Positions 1 to 6,734 of a DNA stretch of 8,760 nt are shown here, in pieces (within the stretch, counting starts at the first letter, position 1; the number at the start of each line of letters is the position of its first letter). The position numbers and the translations under genes are program-made. The notes beneath the pieces were generated by a model. The model did not search any database. It saw nothing but the letters and a program-made list of their open reading frames with translations, and was not told the DNA's origin. The DNA comes from an uncultured Eubacteriales bacterium (lineage in GTDB: Bacteria > Bacillota > Clostridia > Oscillospirales > Oscillospiraceae). Location: NCBI GenBank assembly GCA_900540545.1, contig UQGJ01000090.1, positions 1 through 8,760 on the forward strand, read 5' to 3'.

Positions 1-63
1 CAACGGCTTTCTGGTTTTGCCAACAAACATAAACCGTACCGCCGCCCGGACGTTCCCCTTGCC

Positions 64-110
64 TTCTTTCCGTCCCCTTTCTTCGAGAAGAAAGGGGACC
101 CCCCGGAGGG
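64..110. repeat. Palindromic intergenic repeat, left copy
   Basis: The core is a perfect inverted repeat with 13-base arms at 72-84 and 87-99 (GTCCCCTTTCTTC and its complement) around a GA centre. It is flanked by TTCTTTCC (64-71) and CCCCCGGAGGG (100-110). The same 47-base unit occurs in opposite orientation at 8714-8760 with only two differences, which compensate each other in the stem. A second small stem (AGGGCG/CGCCCT, 107-120) adjoins only this copy. No T-run follows on either strand, so it does not look like an ordinary intrinsic terminator. It lies in the leader of hemZ, 35 bases before the start codon. It is probably a dispersed REP/MITE-like chromosomal repeat; its function is unknown. 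Confidence 0.75.
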
Positions 111-145
111 CGGGCGCCCTCCACACTCCACATCCGGAGGTTTCC

Positions 146-1621
146 ATGAAGCTCTACCTCAAAGGTCACGACTACAAATACGCCACGGAGCAGATGTTGC
201 TGACGTTATTCCCCGGGGAAAAGCCGGAATACCCGTCCGGGAAGCCGCGGGAGGGGGAGGACGGGCTGCGGCTCTCCCTCTCCCTGGGCAAGGCGTGGGC
301 CACGGCCCACGCCCAGCTCACCTATGGCGGCAAGGTCTACGACCACTACGCCAAGGTCCCCGCACCGGCCCCCCACACCCCCAAGCTGGAACGGGACCGG
401 GTGCTTCAGCGGGCGCTGAAAAACGCCTTTTACCGGGCGGGGACGGAGGCCCTGGGCAGAGAGCCGCCCTGGGGCGCCCTCACCGGGGTGCGGCCCGTGA
501 AAATCCCCACCAAGGCGCTGGAGCAGGGCTTCACCCCCCAGCAGGCTGACGGGATGCTCCGGGACCTGTACCGGGTGTCGGAGGACCGGCGGCGGCTGGC
601 GCTGGACTGCGCCCGGGCCTGCCTGACGGTGAAGGGGACTCTGGGGTCCGAGGAGGTCTCCCTCTACGTGGGCATCCCCTTCTGCCCCACCCGCTGCGCC
701 TACTGCTCCTTCATCTCCGCCGACGTGGGCAAGGCCCTGTCCATGGTGGAGCCCTACCTGGACGCCCTGCTCCGGGAGGTGGAGGCGGCGGGCCGGGCGC
801 TGAAGGCGGCGGGGCGGCGGGTCCGCTCGGTGTACATGGGCGGCGGGACCCCCACCACCCTCACCGCCCCCCAGCTGGACCGGCTCATGGGGGCCATAGA
901 GACCCACATCGACCTGGGGGGCTGCACGGAGTACACTGTGGAGGCCGGGCGGCCCGACACCATCACGGCGGAAAAGCTGGCGGTGCTGCGGCGCCACGGC
1001 TGCGACCGGGTGTCGGTGAACCCCCAGACCATGTCGGACGACGTGCTGCGGGCCATCGGGCGGTCCCACACCGCCGGGGACATCCTCTCCGCCTGGGATT
1101 TGGTGGAGGGGGCCGGGTTCCCCTACGTGAACATGGACCTCATCGCCGGGCTGCCCGCCGACAGTGTGGCCGGGTTCCGGGGATCGGTGGACCAGCTCAT
1201 CGCCCTGGAGCCGGAGAACATCACCGTCCACACCCTGGCCCTGAAAAAGGGGTCCCGGCTGACCGCGGAGGGGGCCGAGCTGCCCACGGCGGAGGATGTG
1301 GCGGCCATGCTGGACTACGCCTGGGCGGCCCTCCGGGCGGCGGGCTACACCCCCTATTACCTCTACCGCCAGAAGTACATGTCCGGCGGGTTCGAGAACG
1401 TGGGCTGGTGCCGGCCGGGGTGCGAGAGCATCTACAACATCTGCATGATGGAGGAGCTGCACACCATCCTCTCCCTGGGCTCCGGGGGCGTGACCAAGCT
1501 CATCGACCCGCTGGCCGGCAGTCTGGTGCGGGTCTCCAACCCCAAGTACCCCAAGGAGTATATGGACCAAATCGAGCGCATCTGCGCCCAGAAGGAGGAT
1601 TTGTCATGGCCTATTCTTTAG
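146..1621 (+). CDS. hemZ: Oxygen-independent coproporphyrinogen dehydrogenase HemZ (radical SAM)
   Basis: A 491-residue cytoplasmic radical-SAM enzyme of the HemN/HemZ group. The family role is oxidative decarboxylation of coproporphyrinogen III during anaerobic haem synthesis. The radical-SAM 4Fe-4S motif CPTRCAYC gives cysteines at about 180, 184 and 187. It is followed by MGGGTPT (231-237), which binds SAM in this family. The N-terminal 165 residues, including PPWGALTGVRP near 108-117, are the extension that separates HemZ from shorter HemN/HemW proteins. The start at 146 is preferred over an upstream in-frame ATG at 17 because a CGGAGG ribosome site (135-140) precedes it, and because the upstream 43 residues are read through the palindromic repeat and look like non-coding sequence. 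The 3' end overlaps the next gene by 16 bases, implying co-translation. Family assignment is firm; the physiological substrate of HemZ proteins is less settled than that of HemN. Confidence 0.93.
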   Translation: MKLYLKGHDYKYATEQMLLTLFPGEKPEYPSGKPREGEDGLRLSLSLGKAWATAHAQLTYGGKVYDHYAKVPAPAPHTPKLERDRVLQRALKNAFYRAGTEALGREPPWGALTGVRPVKIPTKALEQGFTPQQADGMLRDLYRVSEDRRRLALDCARACLTVKGTLGSEEVSLYVGIPFCPTRCAYCSFISADVGKALSMVEPYLDALLREVEAAGRALKAAGRRVRSVYMGGGTPTTLTAPQLDRLMGAIETHIDLGGCTEYTVEAGRPDTITAEKLAVLRRHGCDRVSVNPQTMSDDVLRAIGRSHTAGDILSAWDLVEGAGFPYVNMDLIAGLPADSVAGFRGSVDQLIALEPENITVHTLALKKGSRLTAEGAELPTAEDVAAMLDYAWAALRAAGYTPYYLYRQKYMSGGFENVGWCRPGCESIYNICMMEELHTILSLGSGGVTKLIDPLAGSLVRVSNPKYPKEYMDQIERICAQKEDLSWPIL

Positions 1622-2550
1622 AGGAGATCAACCGCCAGCTCCAGGCCGACCCCGCCGGGTTCGTGGCCGAGTGCGACGCCAACTACCAGACCCGGCTGGA
1701 GGCCGCCGCCGACCGCATCGTGGAGCGCATGAGCCAGAGTCCCATCGTCCTGCTGTCCGGCCCCTCCGGCTCCGGCAAGACCACCACGGCCCTGAAGCTG
1801 GAGCAGGTGCTGGAAAAGCGGGGCATCCGCACCCACACCATCTCCATGGACAACTACTTCAAGACCCTGGACAAGAAGAAGGCCCCCCGGACCCCGGAGG
1901 GGGACATCGACTATGAATCCCCCCTGCTGCTGGACATGGACCTGCTGGACGACACCTTCACCAAGCTCACCAAGGGGGAGTGGGTGGTGGTGCCCAAGTT
2001 CGAGTTCGCCCGGCAGATGCGCAACGACAGCCGGGGCAGCCTGCTGACCCTGGAGAAGGACGAGATCGCCATCTTCGAGGGCATCCACGCCCTCAACGAC
2101 GACATCGCGGGGCGGCACCCGGAGGCCACCACCCTGTATATCTCCGCCCGGTCGGACATCGTGGACCAGGGGGCCGTGCGGTTCAAGGGGACCTGGATGC
2201 GCATCTCCCGCCGGGCCGTCCGGGACTACAACTTCCGGGGGACGGACCTGGTGGAGACCCTGTCCATGTGGCAGAACGTCCGCCGGGGGGAGAAGCGGTA
2301 TATCTCCCCCTTCAAGGGCCGGGCCGACGTGGTCATCGACTCCTCCCTGCGCTACGAGGTGCCGGTGTTCGCGGGCTACGCCGACCCGCTGCGGGCGGCC
2401 ATGGAGCAGGTCTCCCCGGAAAACCCCCGGTACCAGGAGCTCCACGACCTGGTGGACGCCTTCCGCTATTTCACCCCCCTGGACCCCAAGTTCGTCCCCG
2501 AGGAATCCCTCATCCGGGAGTTTATTGGCGGGGGGAGCTACAAGTACTAA
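1606..2550 (+). CDS. Uridine kinase-like nucleoside kinase (PRK/UDK P-loop family)
   Basis: A 314-residue ATP-dependent kinase of the phosphoribulokinase/uridine kinase family, presumably phosphorylating a nucleoside in the cytoplasm. The P-loop GPSGSGKT is at residues 52-59. It is followed by MDNYF (81-85) and IDYESPLLLD (101-110), matching the uridine kinase substrate-binding segment, and by the family strand FEGIHALN (157-164). Many Clostridia carry a longer form with an N-terminal TGS/ThrRS-like domain; here only about 45 residues precede the kinase core, so this is the short form. The ATG at 1606 lies inside the end of hemZ, with AAGGAGG at 1592-1598, so the two are translationally coupled. 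The stop codon is the first part of the 2549-2665 inverted-repeat element. Uridine/cytidine is the likely substrate, but the sequence alone does not fix specificity. Confidence 0.85.
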   Translation: MAYSLEEINRQLQADPAGFVAECDANYQTRLEAAADRIVERMSQSPIVLLSGPSGSGKTTTALKLEQVLEKRGIRTHTISMDNYFKTLDKKKAPRTPEGDIDYESPLLLDMDLLDDTFTKLTKGEWVVVPKFEFARQMRNDSRGSLLTLEKDEIAIFEGIHALNDDIAGRHPEATTLYISARSDIVDQGAVRFKGTWMRISRRAVRDYNFRGTDLVETLSMWQNVRRGEKRYISPFKGRADVVIDSSLRYEVPVFAGYADPLRAAMEQVSPENPRYQELHDLVDAFRYFTPLDPKFVPEESLIREFIGGGSYKY

Positions 2551-2665
2551 TTAAGAATTAAGAATGAAAAATGAAGAATTATTGTGTCCGGCGGGGCCGG
2601 ACCAATTCAAATTGCCGCCAAAGGCGGCACCTTCATTCTTCATTCTTAATTCTTCATTCTTAATT
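2549..2665. repeat. MITE-like inverted-repeat element
   Basis: A 117-bp element with AT-rich terminal inverted repeats of 31 bases (2549-2579 and 2635-2665) matching at 28 of 31 positions. The arms are built from TTAAGAAT / GAAGAAT-type units. Between them lie three small perfect hairpins: TCCGGC/GCCGGA (2587-2601), CAATT/AATTG (2603-2614) and GCCGCC/GGCGGC (2614-2628). It overlaps the kinase stop codon and ends 3 bases before the mrp ribosome site, so it is essentially the whole intergenic space. There is no room for a transposase. It is likely a non-autonomous mobile or REP-type repeat that as RNA would fold into one long branched hairpin. The right arm runs into TTTTT (2664-2668), so partial termination before mrp is possible. 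Confidence 0.8.
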
Positions 2666-2682
2666 TTTCGGAGGTTTTTACT

Positions 2683-3507
2683 ATGTCTGAATGCACCCAC
2701 GACTGTTCTTCCTGCGGCGAGAGCTGCGGGGAGAGGACCGCGCCCATGGACCTCCATGAGCCTATGAACGCCCTGTCCGATGTGAAGAAGGTCATCGCCG
2801 TGGTCAGCGGCAAGGGGGGCGTGGGCAAGTCCACCGTCACCTGTTCCCTTGCCTCCGCCATGCGCCGGCGGGGGAAGAAGGTGGCCGTGCTGGACGCCGA
2901 CATCACCGGCCCCAGCGTGCCCACCGCCTTTGGCATCCACGGCCGGGCCATGGGCAGCGAGCTGGGCATCGAGCCCGCCGTCAGCGCCGGCGGCGTGGAG
3001 CTGATGAGCCTGAACCTGCTGATGGAGCACGAGACCGACCCGGTGGTGTGGCGGGGCCCCGTCATCGCCGGGACGGTGAAGCAGTTCTGGAGCGAGGTGG
3101 TCTGGGGGGACGTGGACTACATGTTCGTGGATATGCCCCCCGGCACCGGCGACGTGCCCCTGACCGTGTTCCAGTCCCTGCCCATCGACGGGGTCATCGT
3201 GGTCACCTCCCCCCAGGACCTGGTGAGCATGATCGTCACCAAGGCGGTGAAGATGGCCGAACTGATGGACATCCCCATTCTGGGCGTGGTGGAGAATTAC
3301 AGCTATTTCGAGTGCCCCGACTGTGGGAAGCGGCACGCCATCTTCGGCGAGAGCAAGATCGACGCGGTGGCGAAGAACCTGGGGCTGAAGGTCCTGGCCA
3401 AGCTGCCCATGGACCCCGCCCTGGCCGCCGCCTGCGACGAGGGCCGGGTGGAGGAATACCAGCCCAACCCCATGGACGGTGTGGCCCAGGCGCTGGAGTC
3501 CATGTGA
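2683..3507 (+). CDS. mrp: Mrp/ApbC/NBP35-family Fe-S cluster carrier ATPase
   Basis: A 274-residue SIMIBI-class P-loop ATPase that in this family binds and transfers 4Fe-4S clusters to apoproteins in the cytoplasm. Visible are the deviant Walker A GKGGVGKST (43-51), the switch-I segment DADITGPSVP (71-80), the MPPGTGD motif (151-157) and the C-terminal CPDC (211-214), which in Mrp proteins bridges the cluster at the dimer interface. The N-terminus carries four cysteines (4, 8, 11, 15; CxxxCxxCxxxC), a short extension that may hold a second cluster in the way the longer Nbp35 N-terminus does. The FSCA/DUF59 domain found at the N-terminus of E. coli Mrp is absent. ATG 2683 follows CGGAGG (2669-2674). 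Its position after hemZ, itself an Fe-S enzyme, suggests but does not prove functional linkage. Confidence 0.92.
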   Translation: MSECTHDCSSCGESCGERTAPMDLHEPMNALSDVKKVIAVVSGKGGVGKSTVTCSLASAMRRRGKKVAVLDADITGPSVPTAFGIHGRAMGSELGIEPAVSAGGVELMSLNLLMEHETDPVVWRGPVIAGTVKQFWSEVVWGDVDYMFVDMPPGTGDVPLTVFQSLPIDGVIVVTSPQDLVSMIVTKAVKMAELMDIPILGVVENYSYFECPDCGKRHAIFGESKIDAVAKNLGLKVLAKLPMDPALAAACDEGRVEEYQPNPMDGVAQALESM

Positions 3508-3536
3508 GCTCCAGGCCCCGGCTTCCTTCTGAATCA

Positions 3537-3577
3537 CAACAACAGGGCCGCCCGGTTTCCGGGCGGCCCTGTTGTTG
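3537..3577. terminator. Bidirectional intrinsic terminator between mrp and the convergent gene
   Basis: A perfect 18-bp stem (AACAACAGGGCCGCCCGG at 3538-3555 and its complement at 3559-3576) encloses a TTT loop, with one further C-G pair at 3537/3577. It lies 29 bases after the mrp stop and 38 bases after the stop of the convergent minus-strand gene. The stem ends in GTTGTT on both strands rather than a pure T-run. It is read as serving both transcripts. Confidence 0.85.
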
Positions 3578-3615
3578 ATTCTGTGAGCGGCGATTCCTGA
3601 TGGGCTTCCTCCCGC

Positions 3616-4536
3616 TCAGCGCATCGCCTTTATGAAGTGCAGGTATTTGATGATCCAGTCGGATTTCCACCAGTTTTTGCTGATGCTCCACTCCTCCGCA
3701 TAGTCCTCCCAGGTCCAGGTGATGGCCCAGGTGCCGTCCGGCTCCTGGGTGCGCTCGATGAACGCGCACTCATACGCACAGAGTTCCCGGTTCTCCTCGT
3801 AGAAATCGCTGGACTTGGAGCTGATAAAGAACGACGGCTTGCACGCATACTCGGTGGTCCACTTGGCGGTGTCGTAGGTCATGACATGTTTGATCTGCCG
3901 CTGCAGCAGGTCCCGGAATTCTGTCAGGTCGATGGGGGAATCTGCGGCGTTTTCCTTCAGATAGTCATACAGCTTCACAAAGCAGGAGACGTTGCCCACG
4001 GATTCCAGCGGAAAATGCGCCTTAAAATAGCCATAGGCCTCTGCCGCAAGGGTGCGGGCCAAGGCAAGGAGGTCGCTCCCCGGCTCCGCGAATTTCAAAA
4101 GAAACGTGACCAGGCACGCGGTCGGGTTATAGGACGTCTCCCCGTCGGGAACATAGTCCCACCACGGGGCGTGGGGGGCGCTGTTGTTGGATGCAATGGT
4201 GTTGGCCCAGGTATGGCCGTCAAAATCCTTGCCGGAGGCTAAATAACGGAGGATACCCTGCACAATGGGGTGTTCTCTGTCCGCAAGCCCCACTTCTCCG
4301 ATGATTTGTGTGGCGACCCAGGTCTGGATGGGGGAAGAGTCCGGGTTCCAACAATCCGGCTCCAGGGCGTGGCCAAAGCCGCCATCCTCATTTTGATAGG
4401 CCGCCAACGCGGTCAGTACGTCTTCTCTGCCGCCGCCTTCAAACAGGTACTTCCAGCGGGCAATATCCAGCGGCCTGGCGTTCCGGTAGACAAAGTTCCG
4501 GGCTTGGTGAACATTCATATGGTTAGATTCCTGCAT
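3616..4536 (-). CDS. Uncharacterised protein with cyclase/prenyltransferase-like alpha/alpha repeats
   Basis: A 306-residue protein of a family I recall only as hypothetical in Firmicutes. No signal peptide or membrane segment is seen, so it is probably cytoplasmic. Two QW-like motifs, QNEDGGFG (48-55) and QEPDGTW (264-270), resemble the repeats of terpene cyclases and prenyltransferase beta subunits, suggesting an alpha/alpha barrel. The cyclase DxDD and zinc-ligand patterns are not obvious, so catalysis should not be assumed. The opening VHQARNFVYRNARPLD (about 9-24) looks conserved from memory. ATG 4536 is chosen over the longer frame from 4581 because AAGGAGG (4543-4549) lies 6 bases upstream and the extra 15 residues run through promoter-like DNA. 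A sampled line is near 58 % GC, below the core genes, which fits later acquisition. It follows the acetyltransferase by 106 bases. Confidence 0.75.
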   Translation of the reverse strand: MQESNHMNVHQARNFVYRNARPLDIARWKYLFEGGGREDVLTALAAYQNEDGGFGHALEPDCWNPDSSPIQTWVATQIIGEVGLADREHPIVQGILRYLASGKDFDGHTWANTIASNNSAPHAPWWDYVPDGETSYNPTACLVTFLLKFAEPGSDLLALARTLAAEAYGYFKAHFPLESVGNVSCFVKLYDYLKENAADSPIDLTEFRDLLQRQIKHVMTYDTAKWTTEYACKPSFFISSKSSDFYEENRELCAYECAFIERTQEPDGTWAITWTWEDYAEEWSISKNWWKSDWIIKYLHFIKAMR

Positions 4537-4564
4537 GATGCGCCTCCTTTTTTTCTGATGATAC

Positions 4565-4592
4565 CACATATAATATGACAACTGTTCGTCAA
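4565..4592 (-). promoter_or_regulatory. Possible promoter with a small dyad for the 306-aa protein gene
   Basis: On the minus strand TTGACG (4587-4592) is followed 14-16 bases later by TATATG (4567-4572) or TATGTG (4565-4570), about 30 bases before the start codon. The -35 is good, but the spacing or the -10 is poor whichever is chosen. A TGAC/GTCA dyad with an 8-base spacer (4576-4591) overlaps the -35 and could be an operator. Confidence 0.35.
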
Positions 4593-4642
4593 CTTTTGGG
4601 GGCAGGGGATACGAACGGCAAAAAGTTTATTCGCAAAAATAC

Positions 4643-5134
4643 TTATTCCTGTGAAATCAAATTTTTATAAATACTCTTGTTGGGCGGCGAGTCCTCTATC
4701 ATCATCGCATGCACCTGTTTTTGATAAAATTCAATGGCGCTGCTCGCAACCCACCCTATCACCGCATATGCGTATCCGCTCTCTTTCATCGACTGCAGTG
4801 ATTTTATCAAAAGCTCCGCGCCGATTCCCTTTTTGCGAAGCTCTTCTTTCACTCCCATGGGTCCGAAAAAGCCTTTTGCCGTGGCGTCATAACACGCAAA
4901 CCCAATCATCTGTTTCTCTTTTACCGCAATCCAACAGGACACAGGGTCGTGAAACAGCGCATATTCGCACTCATTCGCCCACGCCTTTTCCTCTGGAAAG
5001 TGTTCTCTCACAAACTCAAGAATTGCATTTTTGTCCACGATACTAGCCTTCTTGATCCGTATTCCGGCGGAAAGCAATTCTTTTTCCCGGCTTTCATATT
5101 CCATTCCATACAGCTTCACCAGCATATCGGCCAT
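4643..5134 (-). CDS. GNAT-family N-acetyltransferase
   Basis: A 163-residue GNAT-fold acetyltransferase. It would transfer acetyl from acetyl-CoA to an amine whose identity cannot be read from sequence. Motif A is GPMGV (91-95) followed by RKKGIG (100-105), the acetyl-CoA pyrophosphate loop. The distal part SAIEFYQK (about 132-139) with a preceding IGW (126-128) fits motif B. The start is set at ATG 5134 because AGGAAG (5144-5149) lies 9 bases upstream; the TTG at 5143 abuts that site and cannot use it. Hand-counted lines in the gene are near 50 % GC, the lowest of the larger genes here, suggesting horizontal transfer. No clear promoter or terminator of its own was found. It precedes the 306-residue gene on the same strand. 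Confidence 0.85.
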   Translation of the reverse strand: MADMLVKLYGMEYESREKELLSAGIRIKKASIVDKNAILEFVREHFPEEKAWANECEYALFHDPVSCWIAVKEKQMIGFACYDATAKGFFGPMGVKEELRKKGIGAELLIKSLQSMKESGYAYAVIGWVASSAIEFYQKQVHAMMIEDSPPNKSIYKNLISQE

Positions 5135-5222
5135 TTTTATCAACTTCCTATTTAATCCATATCACCGTGGCTCGGGTTCCGGGGTGGGTTCCAGGGTTGC
5201 CACCTGCCCTGCATGAAAACGA

Positions 5223-5249
5223 GGCCGCGTACCAGTTTGGTACGCGGCC
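5223..5249 (-). terminator. Intrinsic terminator of the thiT-HAD operon
   Basis: A perfect 12-bp stem (GGCCGCGTACCA at 5223-5234, its complement at 5238-5249) with a GTT loop lies 11 bases past the HAD stop codon. On the minus strand it is followed by TCGTTTTC, a short T-run. The orientation and position fit the end of the minus-strand thiamine operon. Confidence 0.82.
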
Positions 5250-5260
5250 CTGCTTTGTGC

Positions 5261-6067
5261 TCAATATCTTCCGTCCAAAATCTCCACGATCTGGGCGATG
5301 CAGTGGTCGTCGCAGGAGCGGAGGACCGTGGCGCCCCAGTCCTTCACCGCCTGGGCGCAGTTGGCGGGGGCAAAGGGGACGGCGGAGACGGCCAGCATGG
5401 GGATGTCGTTCTGGTTGTCCCCGGCGCAGTAGACGTCCTTCCGCGCCACGCCCAGCAGGTCCGCCAGGCGCAGGACCATACCGCCCTTGGTGGCCCCCTT
5501 GGCGGTACACTCCAGGAGGGCGGGGTTGGAGAAGATGACCTCGTAGCGGTCCCCGAAGCGGGATTTCAGCCACGCCTGGGCCTCCAGCAGACGGGGATAC
5601 TCGTCCTGGATCACCGCCTTGCTCCAGGGGGTGGGCATGGAGTCCAGGTCCATGGGGGTCCAGGTGGTGTTGACCCGGACCACGTGGCGGTGGGTAAACT
5701 CGTTGGGGTTGTGGATATACACGTCGTCGCCGTGGTAGCACTCCACGCCCAGGGTGGGCATGGCCCGGCAGAGGGCGCGGATGTCGGCGGGGGCGCTGTC
5801 GTCCAGCAGAATCTCCAGCACGGCGCGGTCCTGGGCGAAGTCGTAGAGAAGGGCGCCGTTGGAGAGGATGACGGGGACGTTGACGGGGGCCAGGTGGACG
5901 TGGGGGGCAAAGGTGCGGTGGGCGCGGCCGGTGGCCACGGTGAAGAAGCCGCCCTCCCGGACGAAGTAGTCCAGGGCCGCCCGGTTCTCGGCGGAGACCT
6001 CCTGCCGGGAGTTATACAGCGTATCGTCGAAGTCTGTCGCCAGCAGCACGCCCGCGAATTTGCCCAA
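5261..6067 (-). CDS. Cof-like HAD superfamily hydrolase (HAD-IIB) in a TPP-controlled operon
   Basis: A 268-residue haloacid dehalogenase-type phosphatase. Motif I is DFDDT (12-16) with nucleophile D12 and acid D14; motif II is within TVATGR (43-48); the motif III lysine is K194 in TKGG; motif IV is GDNQND (216-221). A roughly 100-residue cap sits between motifs II and III, as in the C2B Cof subfamily. The start is TTG 6067, since GAGGA (6077-6081) lies 9 bases upstream and the upstream thiT stop is only 12 bases away. Cotranscription with thiT behind a TPP riboswitch suggests a thiamine-related phosphate ester as substrate. E. coli Cof is known to hydrolyse HMP-pyrophosphate, which makes that or thiamine phosphate a sensible guess. 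The substrate is inference; Cof-type enzymes are broad. Confidence 0.87.
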   Translation of the reverse strand: MGKFAGVLLATDFDDTLYNSRQEVSAENRAALDYFVREGGFFTVATGRAHRTFAPHVHLAPVNVPVILSNGALLYDFAQDRAVLEILLDDSAPADIRALCRAMPTLGVECYHGDDVYIHNPNEFTHRHVVRVNTTWTPMDLDSMPTPWSKAVIQDEYPRLLEAQAWLKSRFGDRYEVIFSNPALLECTAKGATKGGMVLRLADLLGVARKDVYCAGDNQNDIPMLAVSAVPFAPANCAQAVKDWGATVLRSCDDHCIAQIVEILDGRY

Positions 6068-6079
6068 TCAAATCAGTCC

Positions 6080-6646
6080 TCAATTCTGTTTTGCCAGCAC
6101 CCGCGTCCGCAGCTCGGGAACCGCCTGCATGACGCCCAGCACCACCAGGTCCACCGCCATGACGGCCACCACCAGCACGCCGTTGAGTAGCATGGAATAC
6201 ACCCAGGGATTGACCATGGGCAGGCCCAGGAAGGTCTCCGGCATGTACATGTACCACAGCAGTCCGCCGGACAGGGTCAGGGAGACCCAGCGGCCGAAGG
6301 AGCCCAGCACGGTGCCCCACACCCAGCCCAGCTTCTTGCCGGCGGCGAAGCCGCACAGGAACACCAGTGTGTAGGCCACCACGTAGTCCAGCAGCATGGA
6401 CTGCCAGGAGATGGCGATGCCGCCGCCCAGGAAGTATTGCAGCACGCCGTTGACCAGGCAGCAGCCCAGGGACCAGCCGGGACCCCAGCGCAGGCAGTAA
6501 ATCAGGATGGGGACCAGGGCCAGGTCGATGGACCCGCCGAAGGGGAAGCGGAAGAGGCGGATGTAGCCCAGGATGGTGGCCAGGGCGATCATGACGGCCC
6601 CCTCCACCAGGGCGCGGACGTAGGTGTGCGATTTGGTATTTGCCAT
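6080..6646 (-). CDS. thiT: ThiT/YuaJ-type thiamine ECF transporter S component
   Basis: A 188-residue integral membrane protein of the energy-coupling factor class, capturing thiamine or a precursor and passing it through a shared EcfA-EcfA'-EcfT module encoded elsewhere. About six hydrophobic segments are visible. Family signatures are PFGGSIDLALVPI (35-47), the LDYVVAY segment (86-92), and WYMYMPE followed by VYSMLLNG (149-156) near the C-terminus. As I recall the family, the RF.SH..SG segment has a histidine where this protein has leucine (about 123). ATG 6646 follows AGGAGG (6656-6661) by 9 bases. The upstream TPP riboswitch independently supports the thiamine assignment. It is 12 bases from the downstream HAD gene and lacks its own energising subunits, as is usual for group II ECF transporters. 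Confidence 0.88.
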   Translation of the reverse strand: MANTKSHTYVRALVEGAVMIALATILGYIRLFRFPFGGSIDLALVPILIYCLRWGPGWSLGCCLVNGVLQYFLGGGIAISWQSMLLDYVVAYTLVFLCGFAAGKKLGWVWGTVLGSFGRWVSLTLSGGLLWYMYMPETFLGLPMVNPWVYSMLLNGVLVVAVMAVDLVVLGVMQAVPELRTRVLAKQN

Positions 6647-6660
6647 TGGTTCGTTCCTCC

Positions 6661-6711
6661 TAAAAAATCGTACCGCAGCGCAAACCTGGATACTCTGCGC
6701 AATGCGGTACG
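6661..6711 (-). terminator. Riboswitch-controlled intrinsic terminator before thiT
   Basis: On the minus strand CGTACCGCA (6703-6711) pairs with TGCGGTACG (6669-6677). Inside this 9-bp stem GCGCA and TGCGC add 5 pairs past a TT bulge. A run of six T (6662-6667) follows, and the thiT ribosome site AGGAGG begins immediately after it. This is a textbook expression platform: TPP binding would favour this hairpin and stop transcription before the gene. Confidence 0.9.
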
Positions 6712-6734
6712 GTTGGGAGAAACGACGACAAAGT

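Noticed and set aside
17..145. N-terminal extension of HemZ from the ATG at 17
   Set aside because: It would translate the palindromic repeat and has no ribosome site, whereas ATG 146 has CGGAGG and begins the family-typical sequence.
206..1570. A long open frame (454 codons) on the minus strand opposite hemZ
   Set aside because: It lacks any recognisable domain, is rich in Gly, His, Pro and Arg as expected from reading high-GC codons backwards, and lies entirely inside a well-supported gene. Similar antisense frames opposite the kinase, mrp, thiT, lspA and rluD were dropped for the same reason.
3584..3618. Second terminator for the 306-aa gene (TGAGCGG/CCGCTCA)
   Set aside because: Only a 7-bp stem with a 21-base loop, overlapping the stop codon and with no T-run. 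The 18-bp stem just beyond is far better.
4593..4642. Terminator after the acetyltransferase
   Set aside because: GCAAAAA repeats and a weak GCGAA/TTCGT pairing are present, but no convincing stem with a T-run.
5135..5143. TTG at 5143 as start of the acetyltransferase
   Set aside because: It touches the ribosome site with no spacing; ATG 5134 is 9 bases from it.
5150..5222. Small feature between the acetyltransferase and the HAD terminator
   Set aside because: A few GGAACCC repeats on the minus strand are visible, but no promoter, hairpin or reading frame could be supported.
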